A stretch of 64,000 bases of DNA from NCBI GenBank assembly GCA_023400235.1, contig JAEXFI010000045.1, positions 470,846-534,845 of the forward strand, read 5' to 3'. Both the position numbers and the translations under genes were made by a program. Origin of the DNA: Bacillota bacterium. Its GTDB lineage: Bacteria > Bacillota > Clostridia > Acetivibrionales > DSM-1351. Shown in pieces: positions 63,351 through 64,000 of this stretch (its first letter is position 1; each line of letters opens with the position of its first letter). The notes beneath the pieces were generated by a model. It saw nothing but the letters and a program-made list of their open reading frames with translations, was not told the origin of the DNA and ran no database searches.

Positions 63351-64000
63351 TTATTTAGTCATTACTGTTACAACAGCACCTTGTTGATTAGTTATTATCT
63401 GCAAAGACCCTGAAGTATAAGATAAATTACCATTTTCCTGAAGCACTGGTTTAGTTGAATTTATTACTGTTTCAACATATTGCGGAGACACACCTCTACC
63501 ATAGTCACCACCTGCTTGGTATACTTGTGAACCATATCTATTTCCACTTGGTTGCATTCTATCAACTGCATGTTTTGAATATAGCCGACCATTAATTAAA
63601 GCATATTCTTTTCCATACCCTGTCGTATCTACTTTAAAATAGTCATTCCAATTACCCCAGACATCTGGTTTATTAGTCTCCCAAGTAACATTATTTTCAC
63701 CATACTTACTTTTAAAGTACTCATTCCACTCAGCTCCAGTTCTAGGAGTCTTTGCAGAGTTATACAGTTCCTTATTCCCAAAATTAAACCCTTTGAAGTC
63801 ATCCTCAATTTTAGTCCTTGTTTTCAACGCCGAATTATTGCTCGATAATCTTGGGGTAAGCATAACCAATGCCAAACCCTCAAGGCCTTCCCTTGGATGA
63901 TTTCTTATATAATGCTGTGCCGACATCTCCTGAATTGTATTATCTGAGCAAAATACCGCATCTGCCTTTAAAAGCTTTACATCGTATTCATTCAAACCAT
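63351..64000 (-). CDS. RHS/polymorphic toxin C-terminal region, partial
   Basis: The frame is open to the right edge, so the N-terminal part lies outside the window. The visible 216 residues include a variable region (TPRTGAEWNEYFKSKYGENN) and a tip of about 90 residues: SKHAVDRMQPSGNRYG, VSPQYVETVINSTKP, and GSLQIITNQQGAVVTVMTK. This H-A-x-x-R-M start and beta-strand ending is like DUF4258/BECR-fold ribonuclease-type toxins; His in SKHAVDRM would be catalytic. The immunity gene follows at 12 bp. Family assignment is moderate. Confidence 0.75.
   Translation of the reverse strand, partial: GLNEYDVKLLKADAVFCSDNTIQEMSAQHYIRNHPREGLEGLALVMLTPRLSSNNSALKTRTKIEDDFKGFNFGNKELYNSAKTPRTGAEWNEYFKSKYGENNVTWETNKPDVWGNWNDYFKVDTTGYGKEYALINGRLYSKHAVDRMQPSGNRYGSQVYQAGGDYGRGVSPQYVETVINSTKPVLQENGNLSYTSGSLQIITNQQGAVVTVMTK

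Noticed and set aside
56321..64000. Integrative element boundaries (att sites, integrase, transposase)
   Set aside because: No integrase or transposase motif and no matching direct repeats were seen at the island edges inside the window.

Overview
The window looks like chromosomal DNA of a spore-forming, low-GC Clostridia member. The gene content (PyrR-controlled pyr operon, RNase Y, SpoIIIE/FtsK, the YlmH-YggT-SepF-YggS cluster, a Spo0E-like protein, AgrB/AgrD quorum sensing, YesM/YesN-type sugar regulation) suggests the cellulolytic Ruminiclostridium/Clostridium group. The group is an inference; no rRNA or tRNA gene is visible to confirm it.

Layout. 1-2.2 kb (minus): the end of a DUF1287 protein, a PyrE-like phosphoribosyltransferase and a histidine phosphatase with their own promoter. 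2.3-13.1 kb (minus): a complete pyrimidine operon, pyrR-pyrB-pyrC-pyrF-carA-carB-pyrK-pyrD, preceded by a promoter, a PyrR-binding loop and an attenuator. Most of its ORFs have a small hairpin just before the ribosome binding site. 13.2-34.5 kb (minus): housekeeping genes (RluD-type synthase, lspA, a peptide-binding lipoprotein, pgeF, ymdB, rny, folD, a YgiQ-type radical SAM protein, a TPR membrane protein, ftsK, then the divIVA/ylmH/yggT/sepF/yggS division cluster with an HlyD-like adaptor and a PLP lyase). 34.6-36.4 kb (plus): a second pseudouridine synthase and a MerR/RacA-like regulator.

36.6-38.8 kb (minus) is a polymorphic toxin locus. It holds a pre-toxin protein with a nuclease-like tip, its candidate immunity protein, and a displaced second toxin tip joined through an identical 65-bp copy of the linker. 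39.1-43.8 kb holds a TM2 protein, an agr operon in which a kinase-less membrane receptor-like protein sits between AgrB and AgrD, a divergent XRE/Spo0E pair, and ychF. 44.1-56.3 kb (minus) is a glycan-use locus: three divergent GH32-like proteins, a CUT1 ABC transporter and a YesM/YesN two-component system.

56.7-64.0 kb (minus) is an RHS-type toxin/immunity island. It contains a toxin tip running off the window edge with its immunity partner, an N-truncated frameshifted RHS tail, a decayed toxin tail, several small membrane or secreted candidate immunity proteins (one frameshifted), and short shards of RHS core at cassette borders. An asparagine/glycine-rich beta-type repeat domain links RHS core to toxin tip in two of the tails. 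The strongest leads for new biology are the agr operon with its kinase-less receptor, the two toxin-cassette arrays, the RHS-linked repeat domain, and the structured intergenic elements in and around the pyr operon.
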